Source: CBDFLD01 sp965249005
Lineage (GTDB): Bacteria; Acidobacteriota; UBA6911
Length of the DNA: 64,000 nt
NCBI GenBank assembly: GCA_965249005.1
Contig: CBDFLD010000018.1
Coordinates: 339,497 to 403,496 of the forward strand
Direction of reading: 5' to 3'
How positions within the stretch are numbered: the stretch's first letter is position 1; the number at the start of each line of letters is the position of its first letter. The notes beneath the pieces were generated by a model. The model was not told the DNA's origin. It saw only the letters and a list, made by a program, of their open reading frames with translations, and did not search any database. Shown in pieces: positions 1 to 8,400 of the stretch. The translations under genes were made by a program, and so were the position numbers.

Positions 1-598
1 TGGAGAAATCAATCTTCCGGTAATCCTGCGAAGCGCGATGCACACGAACCGTGGCCGTTTCCTTGACCAAGGGAATCTGCTTTTTGTCCTGTTCGACCCA
101 GAGGGGGGATTTCCAGAGGACCTCGGCGACGAGCGCGATCGATTCCGGGTGAGACTGGATCACTTTCACACTCTGGACGTCCCAAGAAAAATTGCGCGTC
201 AGCCAAGGGTCCCCGATTCTTTTCTCCCCGACCCAGACCTGGTGCCATGTCCAGAAGATTCCTCGTTGATGCCGGTGATCGAGAGGAAAGTCCTCGGTCA
301 GCACGCGTCCGTCCAGGTCATAGAGCGGGTGGATGTAATCGGCCCGAGTAAACCGACCCTCGAACGACTTGGGCTCGCGCTGGTAAAAAAGGACACGGGC
401 CCCATCCTCCAGAATCCAAACGCCAGCCTTTTCCTCACGCGCCGCCAGGCCGCTCGGGCCCACGCTCTTTGCAGGTTGGACGTGCGTGCACGCAACCATT
501 CCGGCGAGCGCGACAAACCCGAACAAAAACACCGCGATCGGCGCCGAGAAAACGGGCCTCGGACCGACGACTTGCATCCGGCGCAAAATAGCTTTCAA
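1..598 (-). CDS. DUF6807 (PmoA-like) lipoprotein, C-terminus cut by window edge
   Basis: An open frame on the minus strand runs from about position 598 off the left edge without a stop, giving about 199 residues. It starts with a hydrophobic segment ending in LAGMVAC, a plausible lipobox, so a membrane-anchored periplasmic protein is likely. The body contains ADYIHPLYDLDGRVLTEDF, then a histidine-rich stretch DHRHQRGIFWTWHQVW, which is the hallmark of the DUF6807 family (also called PmoA-like, common in sugar-degrading bacteria; activity unproven). The start is a TTG at 598-596 with GGAGGG three bases upstream, close to the stop of the preceding dihydroorotate-dehydrogenase-like gene; a second candidate is the ATG 12 codons downstream. 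The pair is probably co-transcribed. Family assignment is by motif memory; the C-terminal half is not visible. Confidence 0.72.
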   Translation of the reverse strand, partial: MKAILRRMQVVGPRPVFSAPIAVFLFGFVALAGMVACTHVQPAKSVGPSGLAAREEKAGVWILEDGARVLFYQREPKSFEGRFTRADYIHPLYDLDGRVLTEDFPLDHRHQRGIFWTWHQVWVGEKRIGDPWLTRNFSWDVQSVKVIQSHPESIALVAEVLWKSPLWVEQDKKQIPLVKETATVRVHRASQDYRKIDFS

Positions 599-609
599 GG
601 GCCCTCCAA

Positions 610-1710
610 TTAAGATTGCGCGGGTATCGGGGCTGTGCCGCTGGGATTTGCCTCGCAGGACCAATTCCGTCGAATCTCGAGCCCGGCCGCCGGGTTGACC
701 ATGATGGACGTAGCCAACAGAACAGCCCCCGCCCCCGCCTGCAAGTACGCCTGGACGTGATCGGCGGTATGGGCGCCTCCCACCCCGGCGATACTCAGTT
801 TCTGATTGGCTTTTTTGGCGTGTGCGGCGAAACGGCGAACCTGCTCCATGGACGCTTCCCGGGTGGCATCGCCGCAGATACCGCGGCGCTGGCCATCGAA
901 AAGCAAACCCCCATCCGGACCGACGACCGTCGTCGCGATACTGTTGGTCATGGCCAGAGCGTCGACGTATGGGCCGACGGCGCGCAACACTGCGTCCGTT
1001 TCTTCGTCGCTACGTACGTGACCGATCTTGATCATGTAGGGAACGGATCCAATGCGGTCCCGCACGTGAGAGCTGACGATTTCCATGGCCTTCGGCTCTT
1101 GATAGAGCTGTCCGTCTCGACTCGAGACGTTCGGGCAAGAGTAATTGGTTTCGACCATGTCTGCGCCGCTGTCCACTGCCCACCTCGCGCAGTCCGCGTA
1201 GTCGCGCGCCAGATCTTCGATTGTCCATCCGGATCGCGTGGTTCCAACAACGGAGACAACCAGCAGCTTACCTCTGGGTAGTTGGCGACGCGTCTGTTCG
1301 ATGTCGGTTCGCCACTGCTCCGGTGCCTTGGAGGGCATTCCGAACGATACGGCCCAGGTTCCCGCCATCTTGCCTGCGGCCGGCAACCTCTCTTCGTCCC
1401 CCATGAGGGTTGCGGTCGTTACCGGTAATAGATTCGGCAGGGGATAGCAGGCTCGCGCCACGCTGCGTACTGTCTTGTAGGTCAGAATGTCGAACCCCAA
1501 GCTGGCGTAGTATAGAATCCATCTCCCGTTCAGAAGTGGGCCGGCTGGGATTCCGAGCGGAGAATCCACGGACAATCCGCAGAATTGCCAGTCGCCCGGA
1601 ATAGCCGGTGCCTCGACTTCGACCGGTTCCGGTGCACTCGAGTAGTTGTAGTCGTACGTTCGCGAATAATCGTAGCGAGGGAGCCGGTCCGGCCCCGTGG
1701 ACGATTGCAT
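610..1710 (-). CDS. Dihydroorotate dehydrogenase-like flavin TIM-barrel oxidoreductase
   Basis: The 366-residue protein has the FMN-binding TIM-barrel pattern of the dihydroorotate dehydrogenase family. SPLGIPAGPLLNG near residue 50 is the first FMN/substrate strand, NYSCPN near residue 190 is the NxSxPN substrate motif, IKIG carries a flavin-contacting lysine, TNS lies near residue 255, and IAGVGGAHTADHV followed by AGAGAVLLATS forms the phosphate-binding end. Housekeeping PyrD proteins are usually shorter at the N-terminus; this one has about 45 extra residues rich in Tyr. It may therefore be a paralogue acting on another substrate, such as a pyrimidine or a dihydro-compound. It ends 12 bases before the DUF6807 start, and the Shine-Dalgarno of that gene lies in the gap. 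Substrate is uncertain; the fold call is strong. Confidence 0.8.
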   Translation of the reverse strand: MQSSTGPDRLPRYDYSRTYDYNYSSAPEPVEVEAPAIPGDWQFCGLSVDSPLGIPAGPLLNGRWILYYASLGFDILTYKTVRSVARACYPLPNLLPVTTATLMGDEERLPAAGKMAGTWAVSFGMPSKAPEQWRTDIEQTRRQLPRGKLLVVSVVGTTRSGWTIEDLARDYADCARWAVDSGADMVETNYSCPNVSSRDGQLYQEPKAMEIVSSHVRDRIGSVPYMIKIGHVRSDEETDAVLRAVGPYVDALAMTNSIATTVVGPDGGLLFDGQRRGICGDATREASMEQVRRFAAHAKKANQKLSIAGVGGAHTADHVQAYLQAGAGAVLLATSIMVNPAAGLEIRRNWSCEANPSGTAPIPAQS

Positions 1711-1806
1711 GATCCGCCTCGGTCAGTTGTCTTTAGGGGACTCCAGCGCCCCTTTCCAGAATACCGCAGTGTGAGTTCATTCGAAACAGATTAGCTGCGG
1801 GCCAAT

Positions 1807-1860
1807 GCTACGGGCCGCCGGCCCGTAGCGCTGAAGGCTGATAGCTGTCAGCTGATAGCT
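1807..1860. repeat. Hairpin plus heptamer-tract element
   Basis: A 10-bp stem (GCTACGGGCC at 1807-1816 against GGCCCGTAGC at 1820-1829, loop GCC) is followed at 1830-1860 by 7-base units GCTGAAG, GCTGATA, GCTGTCA, GCTGATA. The stop codon of the minus-strand HAD phosphatase (TGA at 1850-1848) lies inside the tract, so its last residues and its stop come from the repeat. It belongs to the dispersed family described in the findings. Confidence 0.85.
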
Positions 1861-2486
1861 CCTAGAGCCGCCGGCAACCGATCTCGCACATCTCGAAACG
1901 ACTCAAACGGAACAAAGGAATGTCCCCGGGCCCTGCAGTACTCGGCGAGATAGGTCTTGGCGAAAAGGACATCCGCAAAGGGAATAGCCATGATATCGGA
2001 GGTCCCGTCCCCCACGAATACGGTCCTCACCTCGCTCGCAACCGCGCGGAGGATACGCGCCTTGTCATTCTCTTCCCTCTTCCTGTAGATCCAACCCTGT
2101 GGCCTCATCTCGACCTCATGGGCGTAGCACGGTATGTCGAGCGAGGCCAAGAAAAAGGCAATCACTTGCTCGATCCCGGAGCTCACCACCGAAACGGAAT
2201 AGTCGAGCTGCTGGCACCACTGGACAAAGGGGACAAACTCGGGATCGATGGAGATGTGACCTCTCAAGTACTCTTGGGCTTCTTCCCAGCTGGCATTCAC
2301 GCTGGCAAGCTCTTGTCGAATGCATTCGTAGTTCGAGAGTGAACCTTCCTTGACCTTGTCTATGATCCGGCGCCGGTACTGGCTCCCGCCACCAAGATCC
2401 TCCGTGAAGGCGACGATGGAGTCTCGATTGGTGATGGTGCCATCGAAATCGCAAAAGACGTGAACCTTCTGGCTTTCCATTCTCAC
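1848..2486 (-). CDS. HAD-superfamily phosphatase, MtnX/phosphoserine-phosphatase-like
   Basis: The 212-residue protein carries the HAD nucleophile motif CDFDGTIT near residue 14, a motif-II serine in SVVSSG near residue 103, a lysine in the KAR stretch near residue 142, and FVGDGTSDIMAI near residue 157 as motif III/IV. This layout and size match MtnX-type (2-hydroxy-3-keto-5-methylthiopentenyl-1-phosphate) phosphatases and related phosphoserine phosphatase-like enzymes. No other methionine-salvage genes are visible here, so the substrate remains open. It lies 13 bases after pyruvate carboxylase on the same strand. The start is GTG at 2486 or ATG at 2480. The C-terminal residues AIS and the stop fall in an intergenic repeat, suggesting the native end was altered. 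Confidence 0.8.
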   Translation of the reverse strand: MRMESQKVHVFCDFDGTITNRDSIVAFTEDLGGGSQYRRRIIDKVKEGSLSNYECIRQELASVNASWEEAQEYLRGHISIDPEFVPFVQWCQQLDYSVSVVSSGIEQVIAFFLASLDIPCYAHEVEMRPQGWIYRKREENDKARILRAVASEVRTVFVGDGTSDIMAIPFADVLFAKTYLAEYCRARGHSFVPFESFRDVRDRLPAALGAIS

Positions 2487-2499
2487 GGCCCCGGCCCCG

Positions 2500-5400
2500 C
2501 TACTCGATCACCACCAGAAGGTCTTTCGGCTCCACGTTCTGGCCCACGGATACGAGTTTTTGGACTACCTTGCCAGCCACAGGCGCATAGACCGTGGATT
2601 GCATCTTCATTGCTTCCATCATCAGCAGCTTGTCTCCCTTGCGGACCGGTTGGTTCAACTCCGCGGCGATACTGGTAACGACGCCCGGAATCGGCGCTCC
2701 CACGTGCCCGGGATGATTCGGATCCGCTTTGGGATTCGGCTCGCTCTTGGCTTCCAGCGATCGGTCGCGGACCCGCACTGTCCGTGGTTGCCCGTTCAAC
2801 TCGAAGAAAACGGTTCGGGTTCCATCTTCGTGGGGTTCGCTCACGGTCAAGAACTTGACAATCAGTGTCTTGCCCGGTTCGATGTCGATGGCGCACTCTT
2901 CGCCTTGCTCTACCCCATAGAAGAACTGCGGAGTGGGAAGCACTTCCAATTCACTGTACTTTCTGCATGCCTCGTCGAACTCGAGGAAGACCTTCGGATA
3001 CAGCAGGTAGCTCAGCAGATCCGCGCGGGAAGGGGCCCGGCGGAGTTTTTTTTCGAGGCGAGCAGACTCCTGTTTGAAATCCGCAGGCTTCAGCTTGGCC
3101 CCCGGTCGACCCCGATTCGGTTTCTTCCCCCTCAAAATGACCTGCTTGATCTTCCTGGGCCATCCTCCCGGAGGTTGGCCGAGCGAGCCCATGAACATGT
3201 CGACTACCGAGTTTGGAATGTTCAAGTTATGCTCCGGTCCCAGGGCTTCCATCTCTTGGACTGTCACGCCGTGGCTCACCAGAAAAAGCGCCAGGTCGCC
3301 CACCACCTTGCTCGAAGGGGTCACCTTGATGATGTCGCCGAACGCCATATTGACCTCCGCGTAGGTTCGAGCCACCTCCGGCCACCGTTCCCCGAGTCCC
3401 ATCGCGTTCGCCTGCGCTTTCAGATTTGTGTACTGACCGCCGGGCATCTCGTGCAGATAGACTTCCGCGGTCCCGGACTTCGGCGCGGCGTCAAAGGGCT
3501 CGTACCAGGTCCGCACCACCTCCCAGTAGTCGGCACACCGATCGAGAGCCTCCGAGTCCAGACCTGTTTTTCTTGGCGTGTGCGCCAGGGCGGCCACAAT
3601 CGAGTTGAGATTCGGTTGGCTGGTGGTGCCGCTCATCGGGCCGATGGCGGCATCGGCGACGTCCACTGCCGCATCGGTTGCCTTGAGAATCGAGGCTGCA
3701 TTGAGACCGCTGGTGTCGTGGGTGTGGAAGTGAATCGGCAAGTCGGTTTCCTGGCGCAGCGCTCTGATCAGCTTGTATGCGGCGTAGGGTTTACACAACC
3801 CCGCCATGTCCTTGATGGCCAGAATGTGGGCTCCCATTTTCTCGAGCTCCTTGGCCATGTTGAGGTAATAGCCGAGAGGGTACTTGTCCCGCTTGGGGTC
3901 GAGAATGTCGCCCGTATAGCAGATGGCCGCTTCGCACACTGTTTGGGTTTTCCGAACCGCGTCCATCGCGACGCGCATGTTGGGGAGATAGTTCAGCGAG
4001 TCGAAAATCCGGAAGATATCGATCCCCTGGCGGGCCGCCTCGTAGATGAATTCCCGGACCACGTTGTCCGGGTATGCGGTGTAGCCCACCGCATTGGAGG
4101 CGCGCAGCAGCATCTGAAAGCAGATGTTCGGGATCTGCCGGCGTAGCTCAGAAAGCCGCCGCCAAGGATCCTCGTGTAGGAACCGCAGGGAGGCATCGAA
4201 AGTAGCCCCACCCCACATCTCCAGGCTATAGAGACCATGCATCCGGTGCGCCATCCAGTTGGCAATCCGGGTCATGTCGTGGGTGCGCATGCGGGTGGCC
4301 ATCAGCGATTGGTGAGCGTCGCGCAGTGTGGTATCGGTGAGCAACAATCTCTTCTGCGCGCGCGTCCAGGCGGCGAACTTTTCCGCGCCTATCTGGTTCA
4401 AGAGCTGTCTGGTGCCGTCGGGTGGCGTGGCGGGATCACGCGGCGGTACGGGGGCCGGCCGTATGACCGGCGCCTTTTTCCCGTTCATCTCCGGCTTCTG
4501 ATTGACGAGGGTCTCGCCGAGATAGGTCAATAATTTCGTGGCCCGATCGCGGCGTGGGATGAAGGAAAACAATTCCGGCGTATCATCCAGGAATGAAGTC
4601 GTGGCGCGCCCTTGTTGAAACTCTGGATGGTTGACGACATTCTCCAGGAACGGAATGTTGGTCTGGACCCCTCGAATTCTGAACTCCCGCAAGCCGCGAT
4701 CCATGCGTTCGCAAGCCTGAACAAAGCTCCGTCCCCAGGCCGTTACCTTCACCAACAGGGAATCGTAGTAAGGGGTGATGACCGCTCCCCCATAGGCCGA
4801 GGCCCCGTCGAGTCGGATGCCGAATCCTGCAGGGGACCGGTAGGTGTGAAGCCGACCATAATCGGGGATGAAATTGTTGGTAGGGTCTTCGGTGGTCACC
4901 CGGCACTGAAGGGCATATCCGTTCAAAGGAATGCCATCTCGGGGCAAAGCCATATCGCCTTCGTGCAGATCCTGCCCTTGCGCGATCTGGATTTGACAGC
5001 GAACCAGATCCACGCCGGTCACAGCTTCGGTAACGGTGTGCTCTACCTGGATGCGGGGATTGACTTCGATGAAATACCACTGTCCCGTCTCGGCGTCGAG
5101 CAGGAATTCGACCGTGCCGGCGCTGTAATAACCTGCCTGCCGGGCTATCTTTATCGCCGCTTCCGAAAGTTGCTGGGCGACCTCGCGGTCCAGGTTGACG
5201 GCGGGTGCCACCTCGATCACCTTCTGATGGCGCCGCTGAACGCTGCAGTCCCTCTCGTAGAGCGATAGTATGTGTCCCTTGGTGTCGCCCAGGACCTGGA
5301 CTTCGAGATGGCGAGCCTTCCGGATAAAGCGTTCCAGGAATACGGTATCGTTGCCGAAGGCCGCGGAGGCTTCCTTCCGTGCTTCGTCGAGCCTTTTCCG

Positions 5401-5931
5401 CAACTCACCCGCGTGGTGGACGACTCGCATGCCTCGGCCACCTCCTCCGAAGGCAGCCTTGATGATGAGCGGAAAACCGATCTCACGCGCACTCTTTCTG
5501 ATCGTCTCGGTTCCCGACACCGGGCCGCGGGTGCCTGGTATTATAGGCACGCCGGCCTTCTGGGCCAGGCGTCGTGCGGCGGTCTTGTCACCGAGCAGCG
5601 CGAGGACACGCGCACTGGGACCGATGAAGGTGATGCCTGCCGAGTCGCACGCCCGCGCAAGAGCCGGGTTCTCAGCCAGGAAACCGTAGCCTGGATGAAT
5701 GGCGTCTACCCCCTTCTCTAAGGCCAGGGCAATGACACCCTCGGTATCCATGTAGGCTTCGACAGGGCCTTTGTCCGCACCGATCGGATACGCCTCGTCC
5801 GCCTTGAACCGGTGCAGGCCGAGACGGTCCTCTTTGGAGTAGACCGCTACGGTGCGCAACCCGATCTCGTTGGCCGCCCGCAGAATCCGGATGGCAATCT
5901 CACCGCGGTTGAGTGCCAAGAGTTTTTTCAT
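2500..5931 (-). CDS. pyc: Pyruvate carboxylase
   Basis: This 1143-residue protein is a full-length single-chain pyruvate carboxylase, which makes oxaloacetate from pyruvate, bicarbonate and ATP. Order of domains: biotin carboxylase (about 1-455, with the glycine-rich ATP loop AAFGGGGRGMR and EVNPRIQVEHTVTE), carboxyltransferase TIM barrel (about 530-800, with TDTTLRDAHQSL and AIKDMAGLCKPYA), a tetramerisation/PC-CT domain, and a C-terminal biotinyl domain whose AMKM motif places the biotinylated lysine at about 1109. Length fits the family (about 1150). It supports anaplerosis or gluconeogenesis. It opens a minus-strand run with the HAD phosphatase and is divergent from threonine aldolase; the 196-bp gap between them should hold both promoters. 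Confidence 0.96.
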   Translation of the reverse strand: MKKLLALNRGEIAIRILRAANEIGLRTVAVYSKEDRLGLHRFKADEAYPIGADKGPVEAYMDTEGVIALALEKGVDAIHPGYGFLAENPALARACDSAGITFIGPSARVLALLGDKTAARRLAQKAGVPIIPGTRGPVSGTETIRKSAREIGFPLIIKAAFGGGGRGMRVVHHAGELRKRLDEARKEASAAFGNDTVFLERFIRKARHLEVQVLGDTKGHILSLYERDCSVQRRHQKVIEVAPAVNLDREVAQQLSEAAIKIARQAGYYSAGTVEFLLDAETGQWYFIEVNPRIQVEHTVTEAVTGVDLVRCQIQIAQGQDLHEGDMALPRDGIPLNGYALQCRVTTEDPTNNFIPDYGRLHTYRSPAGFGIRLDGASAYGGAVITPYYDSLLVKVTAWGRSFVQACERMDRGLREFRIRGVQTNIPFLENVVNHPEFQQGRATTSFLDDTPELFSFIPRRDRATKLLTYLGETLVNQKPEMNGKKAPVIRPAPVPPRDPATPPDGTRQLLNQIGAEKFAAWTRAQKRLLLTDTTLRDAHQSLMATRMRTHDMTRIANWMAHRMHGLYSLEMWGGATFDASLRFLHEDPWRRLSELRRQIPNICFQMLLRASNAVGYTAYPDNVVREFIYEAARQGIDIFRIFDSLNYLPNMRVAMDAVRKTQTVCEAAICYTGDILDPKRDKYPLGYYLNMAKELEKMGAHILAIKDMAGLCKPYAAYKLIRALRQETDLPIHFHTHDTSGLNAASILKATDAAVDVADAAIGPMSGTTSQPNLNSIVAALAHTPRKTGLDSEALDRCADYWEVVRTWYEPFDAAPKSGTAEVYLHEMPGGQYTNLKAQANAMGLGERWPEVARTYAEVNMAFGDIIKVTPSSKVVGDLALFLVSHGVTVQEMEALGPEHNLNIPNSVVDMFMGSLGQPPGGWPRKIKQVILRGKKPNRGRPGAKLKPADFKQESARLEKKLRRAPSRADLLSYLLYPKVFLEFDEACRKYSELEVLPTPQFFYGVEQGEECAIDIEPGKTLIVKFLTVSEPHEDGTRTVFFELNGQPRTVRVRDRSLEAKSEPNPKADPNHPGHVGAPIPGVVTSIAAELNQPVRKGDKLLMMEAMKMQSTVYAPVAGKVVQKLVSVGQNVEPKDLLVVIE

Positions 5932-6060
5932 CTCTAACCCGCTTTCCCAGTCGCTAGTCGGTTTGGTTCCAGTCGGATTGTATCAGAGTTGCGTGGTGCC
6001 GGCGGTTACGGAATCCATGGATCGATGCCCATTGCACAGGTATACTTCGGTGGCCGAGAA

Positions 6061-6113
6061 GCTGAAGGGTTGAAAGCTGACGGCTGACGGCGCGCCGGGT
6101 TGGGACCCGGCGC
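6061..6113. repeat. Heptamer tract plus hairpin upstream of threonine aldolase
   Basis: Units GCTGAAG, GCTGACG and GCTGACG (6061-6091, with one 8-base variant) are followed by a 9-bp hairpin (GCGCCGGGT 6092-6100, loop TGGG, ACCCGGCGC 6105-6113). The ribosome binding site of the next gene, AGAGGA at about 6115-6120, starts two bases after the hairpin, so the element sits in the 5' leader of that gene. Confidence 0.82.
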
Positions 6114-6127
6114 AAGAGGAAAACTCC

Positions 6128-7195
6128 TTGTCCAAGATGATAGATTTTCGAAGCGATGCCTCCAGCCTTCCGAGTGATGCACAGCGCCGGGCCATGTGCG
6201 AAGCTGAGGTGGGAAACGATGATTTTTCAGATGATCCCACGGTCGGTCGGCTAGAGGAGAGAATCGCCGAGTTGCTCCACAAGGAGGCGGCCGTATTTGT
6301 TCAGAGTGGAACCATGGCGAACGTGCTTGCCGTGATGTGCCACGCGGAAGGGCAGCGGGTGCTGATTTCCAAACAGCATCACATTTTCTATCACGAAGGT
6401 GAAGCCATGCGGCGGCTCGCCCGTTGCGAATTCGATTTCCTCCCGGATTCGACCCGTGACGGCGTGACCCGGATCGGGTACGAGCAGGAGCCCGAGTCCG
6501 AAGCCGATGGTTCCGAGTCGACAAAGACAGGGCATCGATTGCTGTGCCTCGAGAACTCGGTGAACCGCCTGGGCGGAACCGTCTTGAAGCCCGATCACTT
6601 GGCGGAGATTTATCAGTGGGCGAGCAAGCAGGACCTTCGCGTGCATCTCGATGGGGCCCGCCTGTTCAACGCGGCGTGCGCGCTGGATGTCGAGCCACAT
6701 GATCTGGCCACCTGGGCGGATAGCGTCGGGGTCGTCTTCACCAAGGCTCTCACGGCGCCCGCCGGCGGAGCTCTGGTAGGTCCCGCGGAAACAATCGAGC
6801 GGGCCCGTCACTTTCGCTGGATGCTGGGAGGAAACTGGAAGCAAGGAGGAGTGCTGGCGGCTGCCTGCCTGGCCGGGCTGGATTCCATGAAAGAACGAGT
6901 GACCGAAGACCACCGCCATGCCCGCCTGCTGGCCGAAGGTCTCGATTCGATTCCGGGAGTCGAGATCGAGCTCGAGAATGTCGTGACCAATATCGTCCTG
7001 ATGCGCCTGAGCGGCGATGATGTCGATCCGGACAAGTTCAAACAGTTTATGCAGGAAAGAGGTGTCTTGTTGGGGAGATTCAAGCCAGGCAAACTGACGC
7101 GTCTCGTGACCTACAAGGATATCGGCGCAGAGGACATCGAACGCTTCGTCGGCCTGGTCCAACAAGCCGTTTCCAACCCCGTAGTTCGAGAATGA
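6128..7195 (+). CDS. Low-specificity L-threonine aldolase family (beta-eliminating lyase fold)
   Basis: A 355-residue fold-type I PLP enzyme. It shows the expected N-terminus (IDFRSDASSLPSDAQRRAM), GNDDFSDDPTV, QSGTMANVLA for the PLP phosphate, HLDGARLFNA at about 173-182 with the Asp that contacts the PLP ring nitrogen, and FTKALTAPAGG with the likely Schiff-base Lys206. The family cleaves L-threonine/allo-threonine to glycine and acetaldehyde. The linker at about 118-134 is acidic and Ser/Glu rich (EQEPESEADGSEST), which is longer than usual. The TTG start at 6128 is chosen because AGAGGA lies 7 bases upstream; ATG at 6137 is the alternative. It is followed, after a repeat, by the phosphotriesterase-like gene. 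Confidence 0.88.
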   Translation: MSKMIDFRSDASSLPSDAQRRAMCEAEVGNDDFSDDPTVGRLEERIAELLHKEAAVFVQSGTMANVLAVMCHAEGQRVLISKQHHIFYHEGEAMRRLARCEFDFLPDSTRDGVTRIGYEQEPESEADGSESTKTGHRLLCLENSVNRLGGTVLKPDHLAEIYQWASKQDLRVHLDGARLFNAACALDVEPHDLATWADSVGVVFTKALTAPAGGALVGPAETIERARHFRWMLGGNWKQGGVLAAACLAGLDSMKERVTEDHRHARLLAEGLDSIPGVEIELENVVTNIVLMRLSGDDVDPDKFKQFMQERGVLLGRFKPGKLTRLVTYKDIGAEDIERFVGLVQQAVSNPVVRE

Positions 7196-7200
7196 AAACC

Positions 7201-7260
7201 GTCATCCGCCTGCCGCGGAAGGCGGATGACGGAAAGCGCTCGGCGCTAAGCGGAAAGCGC
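7201..7260. repeat. Hairpin plus heptamer tract; last unit acts as a Shine-Dalgarno
   Basis: A 10-bp stem (GTCATCCGCC 7201-7210 with GGCGGATGAC 7221-7230) is followed by the units GGAAAGC, GCTCGGC, GCTAAGC, GGAAAGC. The last GGAAAG (7252-7257) lies 7 bases before the ATG at 7265 and is the only Shine-Dalgarno-like sequence for the phosphotriesterase-like gene. The element starts five bases after the stop codon of the previous gene. Confidence 0.85.
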
Positions 7261-7264
7261 AACT

Positions 7265-8239
7265 ATGCCCAACGAATCGAAAAAGAATTTCATACAGACC
7301 GTCCTGGGTCCCGTGGACCCTCGTGAGTGGGGTCCAACGGACGCCCATTCACACCTGGTTCGATTAGGAGGACCGCTCGTCGAAGACGACCGGCGTTTTC
7401 TGCTGGCCAGCATCGACAAGGCGCTCGAAGAGCTTGCCGCGTTTCGCAAAGCGGGCGGTCGAGCCATGGTTGATATGACGCCGACCTCTCCCGGCCGCTG
7501 CGTCGAGCGCCTGGTAGAGATCTCCCGGCGCTCGAACGTGCACGTCGTGGTCGCCACGGGCTTCATCGAGTGGGCCCTCTATCCGGCGGGCAAGGACTGG
7601 CTGGAGAATACCGACGTCGAAGCGTTGGCGTTGCTGCTAGCGGAGGAGATTCGAGAAGGGACAGACCGCAACAATTATACCGGACCTGTTGTGCAAAGGA
7701 CCGAGGCGCGTGCTGGCGTTATCAAGGTCTCGACCGGCTACCAGGTCATCACGTCCTTCCAAGAGAAATGCAACCGCGCCGCTGCCATGGCGCACAGGAT
7801 GACGGGGGCTCCCGTTTCCGCGCACATGGAAAAGGGGACCTGCGCCATCGAGCTCATGGAATCACTCCAAAAAGAGGGTGTCCCCACCGACGCAATCTCT
7901 CTTGCTCATATCCTGCTCAATCCAGATCTCGAGTACTTGAAGGAAATCGCAGCAGCGGGAACCTATCTCATCCTCGATGGACCCGGGAAGACCCACTACG
8001 CTCCGGACTCTCAGATCGTGCATCTCGTGGAAGGATTGGTTGCTGCAGGATTCCAGGACCGTCTCATGCTGGCCGCGGACCATTCGAAGAATAGCTACTG
8101 GAAAAGCTACGGGGGCGGACCCGGCTTTGACTATGTTTTTTCTCGCTTTGTGCCGCGGCTGAGAGAAACCGGGATTCCGGAATCTGCCATCTCTGCGATG
8201 CTGTCCGAAAACGCCGCAAGGGCGTTGCAGATGCGCTAA
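7265..8239 (+). CDS. Phosphotriesterase-family metal-dependent hydrolase
   Basis: A 324-residue TIM-barrel amidohydrolase of the phosphotriesterase family (PF02126). Metal ligands are visible in order: TDAHSHL with H28 and H30, IKVST with K154 as the likely carbamylated lysine, SAHMEKG (H187), LAHIL (H215) and LAADHSK (D272). Members include lactonases and phosphotriesterases; nothing here fixes the substrate. Its start sits behind a repeat whose last unit provides the ribosome binding site. It ends two bases before another repeat and converges with the penicillin-acylase gene across a long inverted repeat. Confidence 0.86.
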   Translation: MPNESKKNFIQTVLGPVDPREWGPTDAHSHLVRLGGPLVEDDRRFLLASIDKALEELAAFRKAGGRAMVDMTPTSPGRCVERLVEISRRSNVHVVVATGFIEWALYPAGKDWLENTDVEALALLLAEEIREGTDRNNYTGPVVQRTEARAGVIKVSTGYQVITSFQEKCNRAAAMAHRMTGAPVSAHMEKGTCAIELMESLQKEGVPTDAISLAHILLNPDLEYLKEIAAAGTYLILDGPGKTHYAPDSQIVHLVEGLVAAGFQDRLMLAADHSKNSYWKSYGGGPGFDYVFSRFVPRLRETGIPESAISAMLSENAARALQMR

Positions 8240-8240
8240 T

Positions 8241-8287
8241 GCAGCGGGCCTTTGGCCCGGCTGCGCTGTCCGCTCACCGCTTTCCGC
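8241..8287. repeat. Hairpin plus GCTNNCC heptamer tract
   Basis: A GGGCC/GGCCC-centred hairpin (8241-8264, one bulge) directly follows the stop of the phosphotriesterase-like gene, and then come GCTGTCC, GCTCACC and GCTTTCC (8265-8285). Read on the other strand these are GGAAAGC-type units, as at 7231-7258. Confidence 0.8.
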
Positions 8288-8307
8288 ACCAGGTTTCGAC
8301 GAGTCAC

Positions 8308-8400
8308 AAAAAAACTAGGGACGTTCCCCTCGTTTCCGGGTTTTCGCGAACTCCATCCAAAAAAAACCCGGAAACGTGGGGAACGTCCCCTGTTTTTAGT
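8308..8400. terminator. Long A/T-flanked inverted repeat between convergent genes
   Basis: Two arms of about 36 bases pair with few mismatches. The left arm (about 8309-8344) contains GGGACGTTCCCC and CGTTTCCGGGTTTT, and the right arm (about 8364-8400) contains the complement, AAAACCCGGAAACG and GGGGAACGTCCC. The loop is about 18 bases. Each end has A or T runs, so it can act as a bidirectional rho-independent terminator for the two convergent genes. The right arm includes the stop codon of the penicillin-acylase gene (8396-8398). The palindromic GGGACGTTCCCC cores resemble REP-type sequences; no related transposase lies next to it. Confidence 0.72.

Noticed and set aside
38..613. Plus-strand open frame over the first 600 bases
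   Set aside because: The minus strand encodes the DUF6807 signature over the same bases.
2560..4146. Long open frame (528 codons) antisense to pyruvate carboxylase
   Set aside because: It is the complement of a conserved gene in GC-rich DNA; the product is Arg/His/Val rich without motifs.
6113..6147. Third copy of the TTGCGA-N17-TAGAGT promoter (AAAACTCC...GATAGAT)
   Set aside because: Spacing and -35 do not match and it overlaps the start of the threonine aldolase gene.
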